Made by a program: the position numbers and the translations under genes. The notes beneath the pieces were generated by a model, which was not told where the DNA came from, searched no databases, and saw nothing but the letters and a program-made list of their open reading frames with translations. Positions 11,001 through 20,629 of a stretch of DNA of 64,000 bases are shown one piece after another. Origin of the DNA: Pratylenchus scribneri (taxonomy: Eukaryota; Nematoda; Chromadorea; Rhabditida; Pratylenchidae); the NCBI GenBank assembly GCA_030063045.1, contig JAQSEB010000001.1, positions 3,534,001-3,598,000 on the forward strand. The letters are read 5' to 3'. Within the stretch, counting starts at the first letter, position 1, and each line of letters begins with the position of its first letter.

Positions 11001-14000
11001 AAAATCCACTTGGAATTTATGCATCTAAAATCGGCATCAAAATGGAAATTAATTCGAATTAATTGTTCAAATTTCAGAAGTGACGGATCAAACATTTACC
11101 AAAAATGGGGATGGCTGCCATTTTCGCAAATTTATCAAACGTGGCGCGATTAATGATCTGTTTGGCACACTAATCACAATGCAGCATTTTGCATCCGAAT
11201 GAGGTAACAGTGGGGTATACCATAAGCAAGTTTCAATGTATGAAGTATGATCAATTTCTTAAAATTTAATTATGCAGTTGGCTCATACCTCATACCCCAT
11301 AGTTCTTATTACCGGGACCAATTTGTTGGGGGCGAGAGTGGGCCTAGGCAATAGCCCCCAGTGACCCAAAGAAAGAGATTGGATTTTGTTGGACTAAACT
11401 TTAGTAAATATATTTATCTATTGTAGGGAAAATTGTGACAACAGAACGCCGTAAAATGTATGGGGGAAAGTGAACCAAAAATTAACATTTATAATGGGGA
11501 AAGGAGCGGGTTTGAAAAGGCAGATTAGGGCAATATTTGATTGATAAGGTGGCGGGGTGAAGGCAAAAAGTGGTAGTACAATAGGATGAATAGGAGAAGC
11601 CCTTAGGACATTATAGCAACACCCATATATAGTCCAAACTCCAAATATAAATATATTTGTATATATTAATATAAAAAGCATATTGCAGAATTAGAATATA
11701 ATTTTCAGAGCGTTATTGTTCCTGATTGCCGAATTTTGCAAAATATGAAAAATATGTTCGAGCAAAGCTTATTAGCGGATTGCCGCATCACTGCTGGGGA
11801 CAAAGAATTCAAAGTGACAAAATTCAAAAGATGAATCTACTAAATAACTAAATTAATTCAGGTTAATAAGTGCATTTTGGCATGCCAATCACCAGTTTTT
11901 CGGGCAATGTTTGAACATGAAATGGTCGAGAACAAAAATGACATTGTCAAAATAGACGATGTAGAAGCGGAAGTGGTGGAACAAATGTTGCGATTTATGT
12001 AATATTTTTAATTAATTTAGTATAATTTAATTTTCCTTTTTGAGATATACCGAAACAGCACCAAAATTGAAAGAAATGGCCAGAGAATTGATGGCAGCTG
12101 CCGACAAATATCAGCTCGAGCGATTGAAGGTTAAAAACCTCACTTTCTTTAAATAAATCTTTTTATAATATTTCAAATTTTAGACGTTTTGTGAGCTTTC
12201 GCTGATCAATTCAATCGATACTGAGAATGTTTGTGAATTGTTGGTTTTGGCCGATCTTCATTTGGCCAAACAACTCAAAACCTGGGCAATCAAATATATT
12301 CAAATACATAAAAAGGAGGTTGATAATATAAATTAATATATAATTTCAAAATTTTTGAGGTTATGGAAACAGAAGGATGGAAAATGATGAAGGCAAATTA
12401 TGGCAAATTGTTTGGTGAAATTGTGGAGCTGCTGATTTTGGGTCAAAATTAAAAATGATGAAGCCAAATAGAAAGATTAAATGTATATTTTAACAATCCA
12501 TTTAATCATTTATATATTTGGGATTAATTTTAAATTTCTTTTATAATATTCCATCCATAATTTTAAATAAAACTTTGATAGTGTAATATTTAAATTTTAA
12601 AGAAATAAATATTCTTATCAAATAAATATTCTTAACAAATTAATAGAATCATAATTATTTCCCAATTTAATTTATAATTGTATATACCGTATTATCTTAG
12701 GGAATTTTCTATCCAACATTATTCTAATATTTTACTTAAAATTCTCATTAAATATAACTTTAAAAATTTAAAATATGGACCTGCTCCAATCCGCTGCCCA
12801 TAGATGATTGGCTACCGGGACGCTGTTGTATATCTTCCGCTGCGGATGGCAAACTTCGAGTCATCATTGAAGACAACGAACAATGTTGCTGATTTGTGCC
12901 AATGTCAACAAAATATGGGAAAATTGATGCGGATTGTTGCTTCAATCTTAAATTAGCCAATTATTTGATAATATTAATAAAGAATTTGGTTTATAAATAA
13001 ATTGAAAAAAAAATACTTGGAATTTTTTCCACATATTTAAGTTCACATTAAGATAAAAAATTTTTGGCTTAATTTTTTAATAATTTAATTAATTAATTAA
13101 TTTTTATTATTTTAATGTTTCCTGCCTCTCTTCCCCTTGGCCTATATTTTGGTCAATTTGAGTGCTGCCAACTTTTGGAAGATCTAAAATATTTTAAATA
13201 TCATTTTAATAAAAAATTATAATTTTGCCTTCATTTCCTTCAGGCAAATTCATTGCCAATTGTTGCTGACTGGAAGTTTTATTTACAGTAGCCAATTCCC
13301 GGAATGAGATCAATCCAACGGGATTGCCGGAGGATGAAGGCGATGGAAATGAGGCGGACATCATTTCGGGCTTGAAATTAAAATTAAAAATATTTTTTTA
13401 TTTCAAATTTTGCTTTTATTTAAATACAAAATTAATATCTTTGATTTTTGTTAAATAATTAAATAAAAATGTACCATATTGCTGGAATTCTGTTGATATT
13501 GTCCTCCACTATTTTCGAATGTACTGTTTGAATTTGTTGTCGTTAATGAGCGTAAAGTGTGCCAATTTTGTTGGTCGTTATTTCCGTTCGGTTCACAACG
13601 TCTTCCACCGGGGCCATTTTCATCGGGATGATCTTTTTCCAGGTCTGAATGTGTCTGAACAAAATTCAGGCCAGTGACCTCCTCATCAGTGTAAATTGAA
13701 CGGATAAAAAATTCCAATGCCCCGGAATCGACGTCACCAACGCAAATTTCAAGCAATTCACGATGTTGGCGATTGGCTAAAAATGAATGAAGTTCAATTA
13801 AGAAATTAAGGAAAATATTTTTAAAAAATAGGAATTAAAAAAAAAGCAAAACAAAAATAATTATAAAATTTAAATTTTGAACGACCATTTCTAGGCGTAA
13901 TTGCCTCCAATGTTGGAAGGATATAGCGTTGAAAAAAACTGGGTGCCCTTCGTTTTAAAATGCATAAATGGGCTGGCATTTTTCGTCCATCCGCTGAAAC

Positions 14001-14274
14001 CAAAAGTAAATCTGCCGTTGGTTGATGGCCTTAAAAAATAAATTTAAAATATTTTTATTTTATTTTTTTAAAGTAATAAATACAAGTAAAATTATTCAAA
14101 AATTAAATCAAATATTTTGTACAATTTTAAATAAATTTGAAAAAAATGTTTACCAATAATTGAGGCCATATTTTGGCGCAATTGTTTTCCAATTTCTTGT
14201 CGGAGTTTTTCGCGTTTCTGTGCAAATTGTTCAGCCAAAATTTGTTGCTGTTGTGATGGACGCGGCGAGTACAT
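5076..14274 (-). CDS. Two-BTB-domain protein, BTBD8-like
   Basis: Large minus-strand gene. ATG at 14274 ([11 protein letters not shown]); exon 2 starts BTB1 ([20 protein letters not shown], about 13970); exon 3 (13776 to about 13475) continues it ([20 protein letters not shown]); then Ser/Asn/Gln-rich linkers to a donor at 12781. After a 4107-nt intron the next exon starts at 8673 in the same phase, with [20 protein letters not shown] and BTB2 ([14 protein letters not shown], about 8240). A helical BACK-like region follows (FCHFFHRPC about 8020; [18 protein letters not shown] about 7850; [20 protein letters not shown] about 7500; [19 protein letters not shown] about 6730), then a basic, Ser/Glu/Lys-rich tail to 5076. 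The order of two BTB domains, GEDLL linker, FIYGG, FF.(R/K)P and the terminal W.L...DQQ segment matches animal BTBD8, a vesicle-trafficking protein. Joining the two halves as one gene is inference; 8673 could instead be a trans-spliced start. Confidence 0.7.
9156..10411. mobile_element. Foldback-type element with long tandem-repeat arms
   Basis: Both ends carry the same sequence inverted: TATGTATATGTTACGGCC at 9156 and its reverse complement ending at 10411. Each arm continues through GGAAATCGGGCATAACTAG, copies of the 20-mer AATGGCCGGCCAAAACTAGT (about nine on the left, fewer on the right) and copies of a roughly 19-bp ATTAAGGTGGATATTGGGG unit. The inner parts also mirror each other around about 9784, so the whole element could fold into one hairpin. 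No transposase frame. A TA target duplication is possible (TA either side of TGTATATG...CATATACA) but not proven. It lies within the long intron of the BTBD8-like gene. Confidence 0.9.
10606..12452 (+). CDS. MATH-BTB protein (SPOP/BATH-like), MATH half possibly damaged
   Basis: Likely substrate adaptor of a CUL3 ubiquitin ligase. ATG at 10606 follows an AG splice-like site (ATTTTAATAG, possible trans-splice site). MATH pieces: exon 1 to GT at about 10699, KFAGI then [12 protein letters not shown], then [19 protein letters not shown] (10874 on) and [12 protein letters not shown] (about 11122-11160). BTB pieces: [16 protein letters not shown] (about 11770), [20 protein letters not shown] (about 11885), [16 protein letters not shown], and a BACK-like end [17 protein letters not shown] to the stop at 12450-12452. 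The BTB half is intact with good splice sites. The MATH half is not: the frame meets TAA at 11060, a clean acceptor (TTTCAG, ending 11077) has no GT donor between 10882 and 11060, and the [12 protein letters not shown] frame runs into TGA beside the next donor. It could be a pseudogene, an assembly error or unusual splicing. It lies opposite to and inside the BTBD8-like gene. Confidence 0.65.
11295..11630 (+). repeat. Dispersed repeat D, copy 1
   Basis: Shares with three other loci in this window the blocks GGGGCGAGAG, a CCTAGG-centred block, ATTTATCTATTGT, AATATTTGATTGATA and GACATTAT in the same order. It sits in the intron between the MATH and BTB halves of the MATH-BTB gene. No coding capacity. 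Confidence 0.75.
12460..12770. other. 3' flank of the MATH-BTB gene
   Basis: AT-rich DNA with AATAAA-like polyadenylation motifs (about 12566 and 12603); nothing else supported. On the other strand it is intron of the BTBD8-like gene. Confidence 0.5.
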
Positions 14275-14504
14275 TCATTCATTCAATTCTGCATTAATTT
14301 GAGTTTATTCATTTTTTTGTTGGTTGCTGTTGGCGACAATGAAAGAAAATTCTGAGGTGAAAATGTGAAAAAAAAAATACTGAATATGAGAAAATTAATT
14401 ATTTTCTTGAATTTTATTTATTTTTTTCTACCAAAATTGATTGAAAAATAAAATTTTAAAAATTAAATTTTTAATTTATATTTATTTTATCACAAAATAA
14501 ACTA

Positions 14505-15060
14505 GCCCGCAAGCGGGCTCGCAAACCGCGTACAACTCTGGGTTGAATCAGTGGGGATGGATGTATTATTTGGGGAAATTTACGATGTCATTCATCTTTG
14601 CGTCGTCAATTCGCTTGGGACTCGGCTTCGCTCGCTACGGCCGCTTCGCGGCCTCCGCGAGCTCAGCCTCGTCCCAAGCGAACCGCCGTCGAGGGCCGCA
14701 GCTCTGAATATTCGTCAAGTTGTTAGCTTTATCCATTTTCGCCCCTTCGGGGCTCAAACTGGGTTCGCTTCGCTCACCCAGCTCGCTTTGCTCGTTTCCT
14801 TTTTGATGTCTGAATATAATGTGTTAGGGGGTGTGCTCCGCCAATACGCATGGGACTCGGCTTCGCTCGCTACGGCCGCTTCGCGGCCTCCGCGAGCTCA
14901 GCCTCGTCCCATGCGCACCGCCGTCGAGGGCCGCAGCGCTGACTATTCGCTGAGATGTTAATTGTATCCATTTTCGCCCCTTCGGGGCTCAAACTGTGTT
15001 CGCTTCGCTCACCCAGCTCTCTTCGATTGTGAATCGTCAATGTGAATGGATCTCGAATGT
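14505..15060. repeat. GC-rich tandem duplication, about 230 bp unit
   Basis: Two copies about 230 bp apart of a block containing GGGACTCGGCTTCGCTCGCT, GCGGCCTCCGCGAGCTCAGC and CCGTCGAGGGCCGCAGC (about 14619 and 14848), followed by CGCCCCTTCGGGGCTCAAAC (about 14738 and 14969). It is full of short palindromes (CTTCGCTCG, CGCTTCGCGG) and far more GC-rich than its surroundings. The 136-codon frame across it is not conserved between copies and has no gene features. Origin unknown; possibly a mobile-element fragment. Confidence 0.75.
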
Positions 15061-15281
15061 AATTCGGTTGGCCTACTGAGGGTCGCAGGTCGCAACGCTT
15101 ACTAATCGAGAAAATATGGATAATATATTGGAAATATTTGAAAATATATTGGAAAATTGGAAATTAAATATTTTTATTTATAAATATAATTTACATTATG
15201 TATTTTAATCGGAATAGTTAGGTGACCTTTTGCTGATTTTTCGAAAATTTTTTTTCATCGTATCATTTTAATCTATAACTC

Positions 15282-15475
15282 AATCGATTCGCCATAGTCG
15301 ATTTAGTAGGTAAAATTTCAATTTCAGACCAAAACAATGCTGTTAAACAATAGTTATGGTCAATTAAACCATTTGGTTTAAAAATTTTTAAACCCTATAA
15401 ACTTTTGTTTAAATTGAACAAAATTGGTAAGAATTGAAATTTCATATACTAAATCGACTATGGCGAATCGAATGA
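15282..15475. repeat. Hairpin unit 1 of the composite repeat
   Basis: Left arm AATCGATTCGCCATAGTCGA then TTTAGTAGG; right arm about 150 bp later is its near reverse complement (ACTAAATCGACTATGGCGAA). Between them lies AACCATTTGGTTTAAAAATT. Same layout as units 2 and 3. Confidence 0.75.
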
Positions 15476-15627
15476 AACGATATTAAAAATTTACAACTCG
15501 TTTAGACTATGTTACCAGCTAAAATGGAATATTTGAAATTGTAAAAAATTATTAAACCGGTTTAAGAAGTTTAAACCGGTTAAAATATATTTAATATATC
15601 ATATTTCTTCAATATAAATACTTCTAA

Positions 15628-15700
15628 ACCACTTGTCTTCGAACCCACGACCTCCACAAAAAACCAAATTTTACCCTCTACGCTAAAGATGGATTTGACC
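15628..15700 (-). repeat. tRNA-like (SINE-type) fragment 1
   Basis: On the minus strand an A-box-like TAGCGTAGAGGG (about 15676-15687) is followed about 35 nt later by a B-box-like GGGTTCGAAGA (about 15636-15646). It is the most diverged of three such pieces. No cloverleaf acceptor stem, so not a functional tRNA gene. Confidence 0.5.
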
Positions 15701-16420
15701 AAAATACAACTGGTTTAAACTGGTATAACTCACAAATCGTAGTTCTAAATCACACAATCCATATTTCATTTTAAAGCTCTGATTCTGCTCTTTAAAATGA
15801 GCCTAAATTTATGGTGGAATAATGCCGAAGAAAAAAATTTTCCCAGACTGCGTAAGAAAAATGTCAAAATTCCAATTTTTGAGAGACCATAACTCGGCAA
15901 CCAATGGACCGTTTTATTTGATCAGAAGCTCATTTTATTCGTCTTTTAATTCTCTATTTAAATTACCAATTTCCGCAGCCTTGCGCACAAAGCGCACGGT
16001 ATGCGCAGCTAAAACGCCTGGTTTCGAGACAAATCCGCGATTTTCTGGCACGCATAATTCAACTGTTCGAAGGAGTTGGGCCAAGAGTGATATACCATGT
16101 GAAAGCTCTTAACCTGGAGAAGTGCCCTTTCTCCAAGCTGCGCACCGGTTTACCATCAAGGAAAAAATTTTTACCTAACCAAACCGGTTGCAGAACCGGT
16201 TTAAAAGCCATAAAAACCGGCGCGAAGCGCGCCCTCTGGCGGACTTATTTTTCCTGAATTCCCTATGAAATCAACTTTCGAATGATACCAAATAAGCAGG
16301 GTAAAACCTCCCAAAAAATATCAAATTTGATTTCAAAGCTGGAACCCCCCTCATTTTTATGCCCCTTTTTTTTGCAAATTTTTTGAAAAAAATTTTGTCG
16401 TATCACTTTGAAATAAGTCT

Positions 16421-16614
16421 TAATCGATTCGGCATAGTCGACTTAGTAGGTAAAATGTTAATTTCAGCTCAATTTAAACCATTTAGAGCATATTTTTAAT
16501 CAATTAAACCATTTGGTTTAAAAATTTTTAAACCCTTCTAAATATGGTTTAATTTGATCAAAATGAGCTGAAAATGAAATTTCATAGACTAAATCGACTA
16601 TTGCGAATCGATTA
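16421..16614. repeat. Hairpin unit 2 of the composite repeat
   Basis: Left arm TAATCGATTCGGCATAGTCG; right arm ACTAAATCGACTATTGCGAA. Core AACCATTTGGTTTAAAAATT identical to unit 1. An extended arm region (TTTCAGCTCAATTT versus AAATGAGCTGAAA) strengthens the inverted repeat. Confidence 0.75.
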
Positions 16615-17087
16615 ATGCCATAATTGAAGTATTTAGATTCAATTTCGTACTATCAGATTGACCTGTCAAAATTATCGAAAAATTTCATATGGAAAATTTG
16701 AAATTATTTCCAAAATTTTATATCTTTGTAAATTATGAACATATTAATTTGAAATAAAGTTTTATCGATGCAGAAATTTATAGAGAATTTTTTAAAAATA
16801 TTTTAAAATTTAAATTTTTAGTCAACCCTACGAAAACCGGGATTTTCAAAAAATTTTCAAAATTTCAAAAATTTCCAAAAATTTCAAAGGGGTTAGGTTC
16901 TAGAATTTTCTAAATATTTTTAAAAAATTCTCCATAAAATTCTGAACTATAGATTGAAAATAATATTATGACAAAACTATCTTTTGCACAAATTATGGCC
17001 CAAAAACATTTTGGCCAATGCGAAACCAAAGGGGGGACCCTTTGCTGATTTTTCGAAATTTTTTTTCGTCCTATCGTCTCGAAATAG

Positions 17088-17288
17088 AGCTTAATCGACT
17101 CGGAATGATTGATTTAGTAGGCTAAATTTCAATTTCGGCTCATTTTGAAACATTTAAACCAAAGATATGGTCAAATAAACCATTTGGTTTAAAAATTTTT
17201 AAACCCTTCTAAATATGGTTTAAATTGATCAAAATGAGCTGAAAATGAAATTTCATAGACTAAATCGACCATTGCGCATCGAATGAGC
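17088..17288. repeat. Hairpin unit 3 of the composite repeat
   Basis: Left arm GCTTAATCGACTCGGAATGA; right arm GACTAAATCGACCATTGCGC. The core again is AACCATTTGGTTTAAAAATT. Arms have diverged but the layout is kept. Confidence 0.7.
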
Positions 17289-18339
17289 CTATTTTCAATT
17301 CATTTAGACATTAAACCGGTTTCGCGCAAAACCGGTTTAAAGGGTTTAAACCACATATTTATGGATAAAATTATTTAATTTTGGTTTCATATAATGTATA
17401 AATTACTTTCGAAACCCTTTCTTCATACATGCAATACTTATATCACAATTTGCATTTCGTCAGCCTTTATTTTATGAATTTTGGCAAAAATTAGGTTTTG
17501 TGGAGCCGCGCACTCGAATGCGCGAGTGAGTTGGGCCAAGTGTTATATACCGTTGGATAGCCCTGGAGGTCTAGTTATGCCTTTTGATAAAGCGCCGCCG
17601 TGATATATTCTATTATAAAAAATACAGTTGAAAAACTCTCATTGCTGGGTGAAAAATGCAAATTTTGAAACGGTTTAATGGCCATAACTCTCGAATGGCC
17701 AAACCGTTCGGGCTAATCTATATGTCATTTTACTCGCCATAAAAATCTCTATAAATAATGCCAAAAACAATTAAATATTTACCATTTTAAAAATAATTTT
17801 TATTTATGAGTTTAAAATTTGGGCCAAAAATTGGCAATTTTGTGTCATCCATAGCTCACCTGCGCGAAGGAGTTGGGCCAAGAGTGATATACCGTTCGAA
17901 AGCTCTCACTCTCTAGATGTGCCCTTTCTCCCATCCGCGCACCAATTTACCATCACCGAAAAATTTTACAGCCCAAAAAATGCCAAAAAATGAAATATTG
18001 AAAAATGGTTTTGAACCGTTTGCCAAACCGGTTTATGCGCATGCCGCCGCTGACGGGCGCGTAAAAGCTTTTGACCATAGCTACAATTTGATATATAAAT
18101 TGTTCAGAAATTCGAAAATTTGCAACGGTAAAGCAATTTTTTAATACTAAATCGCCAATGGCGAATCTAATGTAACTATTTCAAAGCATATACAATTTGC
18201 TTAGGCTATGTCACCGGTTAAAATTGGAACTTATGGAAATTTGGAAATTTTTAAAAAATTTTAAACCTGTTTAAAAGATTTGAAACCGGTTTGGATTCGT
18301 TTATTTATTCATTAATCATCATTTTAAATCATTTGCCAC

Positions 18340-18405
18340 TACTTGGATTCGAACCTTCGACCTCAAAATTATCAATCTATAGTCAAACCACTGAACTAAA
18401 TCATC
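18340..18405 (-). repeat. tRNA-like (SINE-type) fragment 2
   Basis: On the minus strand TAGTTCAGTGG (18389-18399) is a canonical-looking A box and GGTTCGAATCC (18345-18355) a perfect B box, about 34 nt apart as in tRNA genes. The acceptor stem is not convincing, so a tRNA-derived SINE head is more likely than a tRNA gene. Confidence 0.6.
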
Positions 18406-18587
18406 AAAATCGAAAATGGATATCAAATTCGTGCTCAGCATCATCGTTTACCCTATATTCAACTATTTATTTATGGAAAATTGAAAATTTTGTAAATTTA
18501 AAAAAATATTAAACCGGTTTAAATGGTTTAAAACCGGTTCAGAATAATTTATATTATCATATTTTATCATTATAAACTATTTTATGT

Positions 18588-18648
18588 CACTTGGATTCGA
18601 ACCCACGACCCCTTAAAAATCGAATTTTTACCCCCTGCGCTAAACACG
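18588..18648 (-). repeat. tRNA-like (SINE-type) fragment 3
   Basis: On the minus strand an A box TAGCGCAGGGGG (18631-18642) and B box GGTTCGAATCC (18593-18603), both near consensus, the latter within GTCGTGGGTTCGAATCCAAG. Related to fragments 1 and 2. Confidence 0.6.
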
Positions 18649-19329
18649 GTTTTCATCAAATTCCAACCGGTTTAAACCGGTTAAACTCCGAAACCGCTGG
18701 ACCAAACCAATACAAACCATATATCATTTTGAAGCTCAGATTCAGCTCTATAAAATAGGACTAAATTCGGTGTCCAAAAATTCCGTAGAAAAAAATTTTA
18801 CATGCATGCGCGAAAAAAATCCAAAATTTTTACCCATTTAAACCGCCATAACTCTGTAACCCGTGAACCGTTTTTCAAAATTTTTTTTTCATTAAACATC
18901 CCAGAATTTTCTACGTCTAAAAACACATTCGCCCCATTTGTTTACCTGCAGCGCTTCGCGCTGCGAGCCTAAAAGCACCTGTCTTCGAGTTATGGCGCAA
19001 ATCGCGCTGTGCTCTTAGTTTTTGACCAAATTTGGCATGTGATAGCTCAATCGACGCGTTTTTACAGCGGCTACCTCATATCTAAGCGATTCGACACAAA
19101 ATCCGTGAGAAAAAATTTTATGGCCAAAAAAGTGGCCAAATTTGGCCATTTAATTTTTTCTCGACTTGTATTTCGAGAATGGAAAAAATTGACGGTAATG
19201 TAATATTTTTCCTGAATTCCCTAGGAGATCAGCTTTCGAATGATACCAAATACGCCGGGTAAGACCTCCGGCTAAATCTCAAATTTGATTTCAAAGCTTC
19301 ATCCCCCCTAATTTTTATGTTGGCACTAT

Positions 19330-20620
19330 GCCGGAGCGGAAAACGCACGCGTAAAAAAAATTTTTTTTCCAAAAAATTCGCCATGCTCAATTACCCATAA
19401 AAACATCAAATTCCTGGGGAAAAGCTCAAACCCGAGCAAACTCTCGACTTGGCCACTCTCGAAACCGGTTTTTAAACCGGTTGGTCGGGCACCCAAAATC
19501 GATACCCAAAGTTGTCCGCTAGGAGATCATTGTTATTTAAAACCGTTCTCTAGCCCTAAAAACCCAGCCCAAACTCATTTTCACTTTGATGTGTATACAT
19601 CCCCCCTCATTTTTTTATATTTTTATCACAAAATAAATATTTTAAATATTTTTAATAATTTATTTACAGTTATTAAATATTCGTAAGAAAAAATGAGGTC
19701 AGATAAATGTCAAGAAATTTTGATTTTTTGACTGAACATTTTTTGAATGTCAAATTCATTGAAGCATGCGGGTACAATATGGAAAGGAAAAATATTTTTG
19801 GACAAAGCAGCGAATTGGCTGACAATGCATTTTAAAACATCGAAATTTTTAAAAAAAAAAGGAGTAATAAAATGGATTTAAATTTTATTTATTTATTTTT
19901 TTAGGAAACTTAATGAATGGATTTTAGGGCTTAGTTAAATTAATAAATTTGAAAATAAATATTTATGGGACATAATATTATTTTAATTCATAAATTACTG
20001 AGTAAAAATGTTTTTCTGAAAGTATAAATTTCAAAAAGGAATGTAAAAATGGAATTGTTTAAGAAGAATAAATTAAAGAATTCCAATTGGCCTAATAGAA
20101 TGAAAAGGGCCATATATAAAACATAGAAATGGAGAAAAGGGAGAAGAAGATGCCACGCAGAGTATTGGCCAATTTTCCCGGATAAACACAAAACATTCCA
20201 ACTGACACAAAAAATTCCCTTGGGATGGCCGACGGGCACATTTCCTCCTAGCTTCGGTGCCATCATTTTCTACCCTAAAAGGGAAGATGGGCACAACATT
20301 GTGGGTGGAAGAGAAATTGGGGGCAGACAAATGAAGGTTCGGGTTGGCCACAAAATTTCATCGATTCCTAATATTCCTCGTTGGCTTTTTCTTTGTTTTA
20401 AAGCCTTCGAAATATTTGCATATTTGTTATTATTTAAGTTATTTGTATCATATTAATTATATGGAAGAAAAAATAAAATCCTATTTTAATTCAAATATGA
20501 ATTTAAAAAATTGAAAATTTTAAATAGTCTTTTTAGATTATGCCATTTGCCTGTGAAATAAATTTTTGCTGGTCAAATTTAAAAATTCATCTTAATTTTT
20601 TGTCCTAAAATCACGCTTCA
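19330..20620. other. Gap without supported genes
   Basis: Contains AT-rich DNA and one GC-elevated island (about 20060-20360). Overlapping frames on both strands in the island have no splice structure, signal peptide or recognisable domain, so no gene is called. Confidence 0.5.
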
Positions 20621-20629
20621 ACAGGTTAA

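Larger units (their letters stand above)
15200..19330. repeat. Composite non-coding repeat region rich in AAACCGGTTT motifs
   Basis: Several sequence blocks recur here, diverged: a hairpin unit (three copies); AGGAGTTGGGCCAAGAGTGA plus TATACC (about 16070 and 17868, weaker at 17527); CCTGAATTCCCTA followed by CTTTCGAATGATACCAAATA (about 16250 and 19210); and many copies of the palindrome AAACCGGTTT or close variants. tRNA-like pieces are embedded. No conserved reading frame. It looks like nested decayed elements or a local satellite-like family. Confidence 0.8.

Noticed and set aside
10953..11153. Frame reading KWGWLPF in the MATH region, as an alternative to the KNGDG frame
   Set aside because: It cannot be joined to [12 protein letters not shown] without a shift and stops at once; kept only as a sign that the region may be frameshifted.
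14551..14961. 136-codon Arg/Leu-rich frame
   Set aside because: Crosses a GC-rich tandem duplication; the two copies are read in frames that are not conserved and there is no domain.
18340..18410. Functional tRNA gene on the minus strand
   Set aside because: A and B boxes are good but no paired acceptor stem or anticodon arm could be found; kept as a SINE-type fragment.
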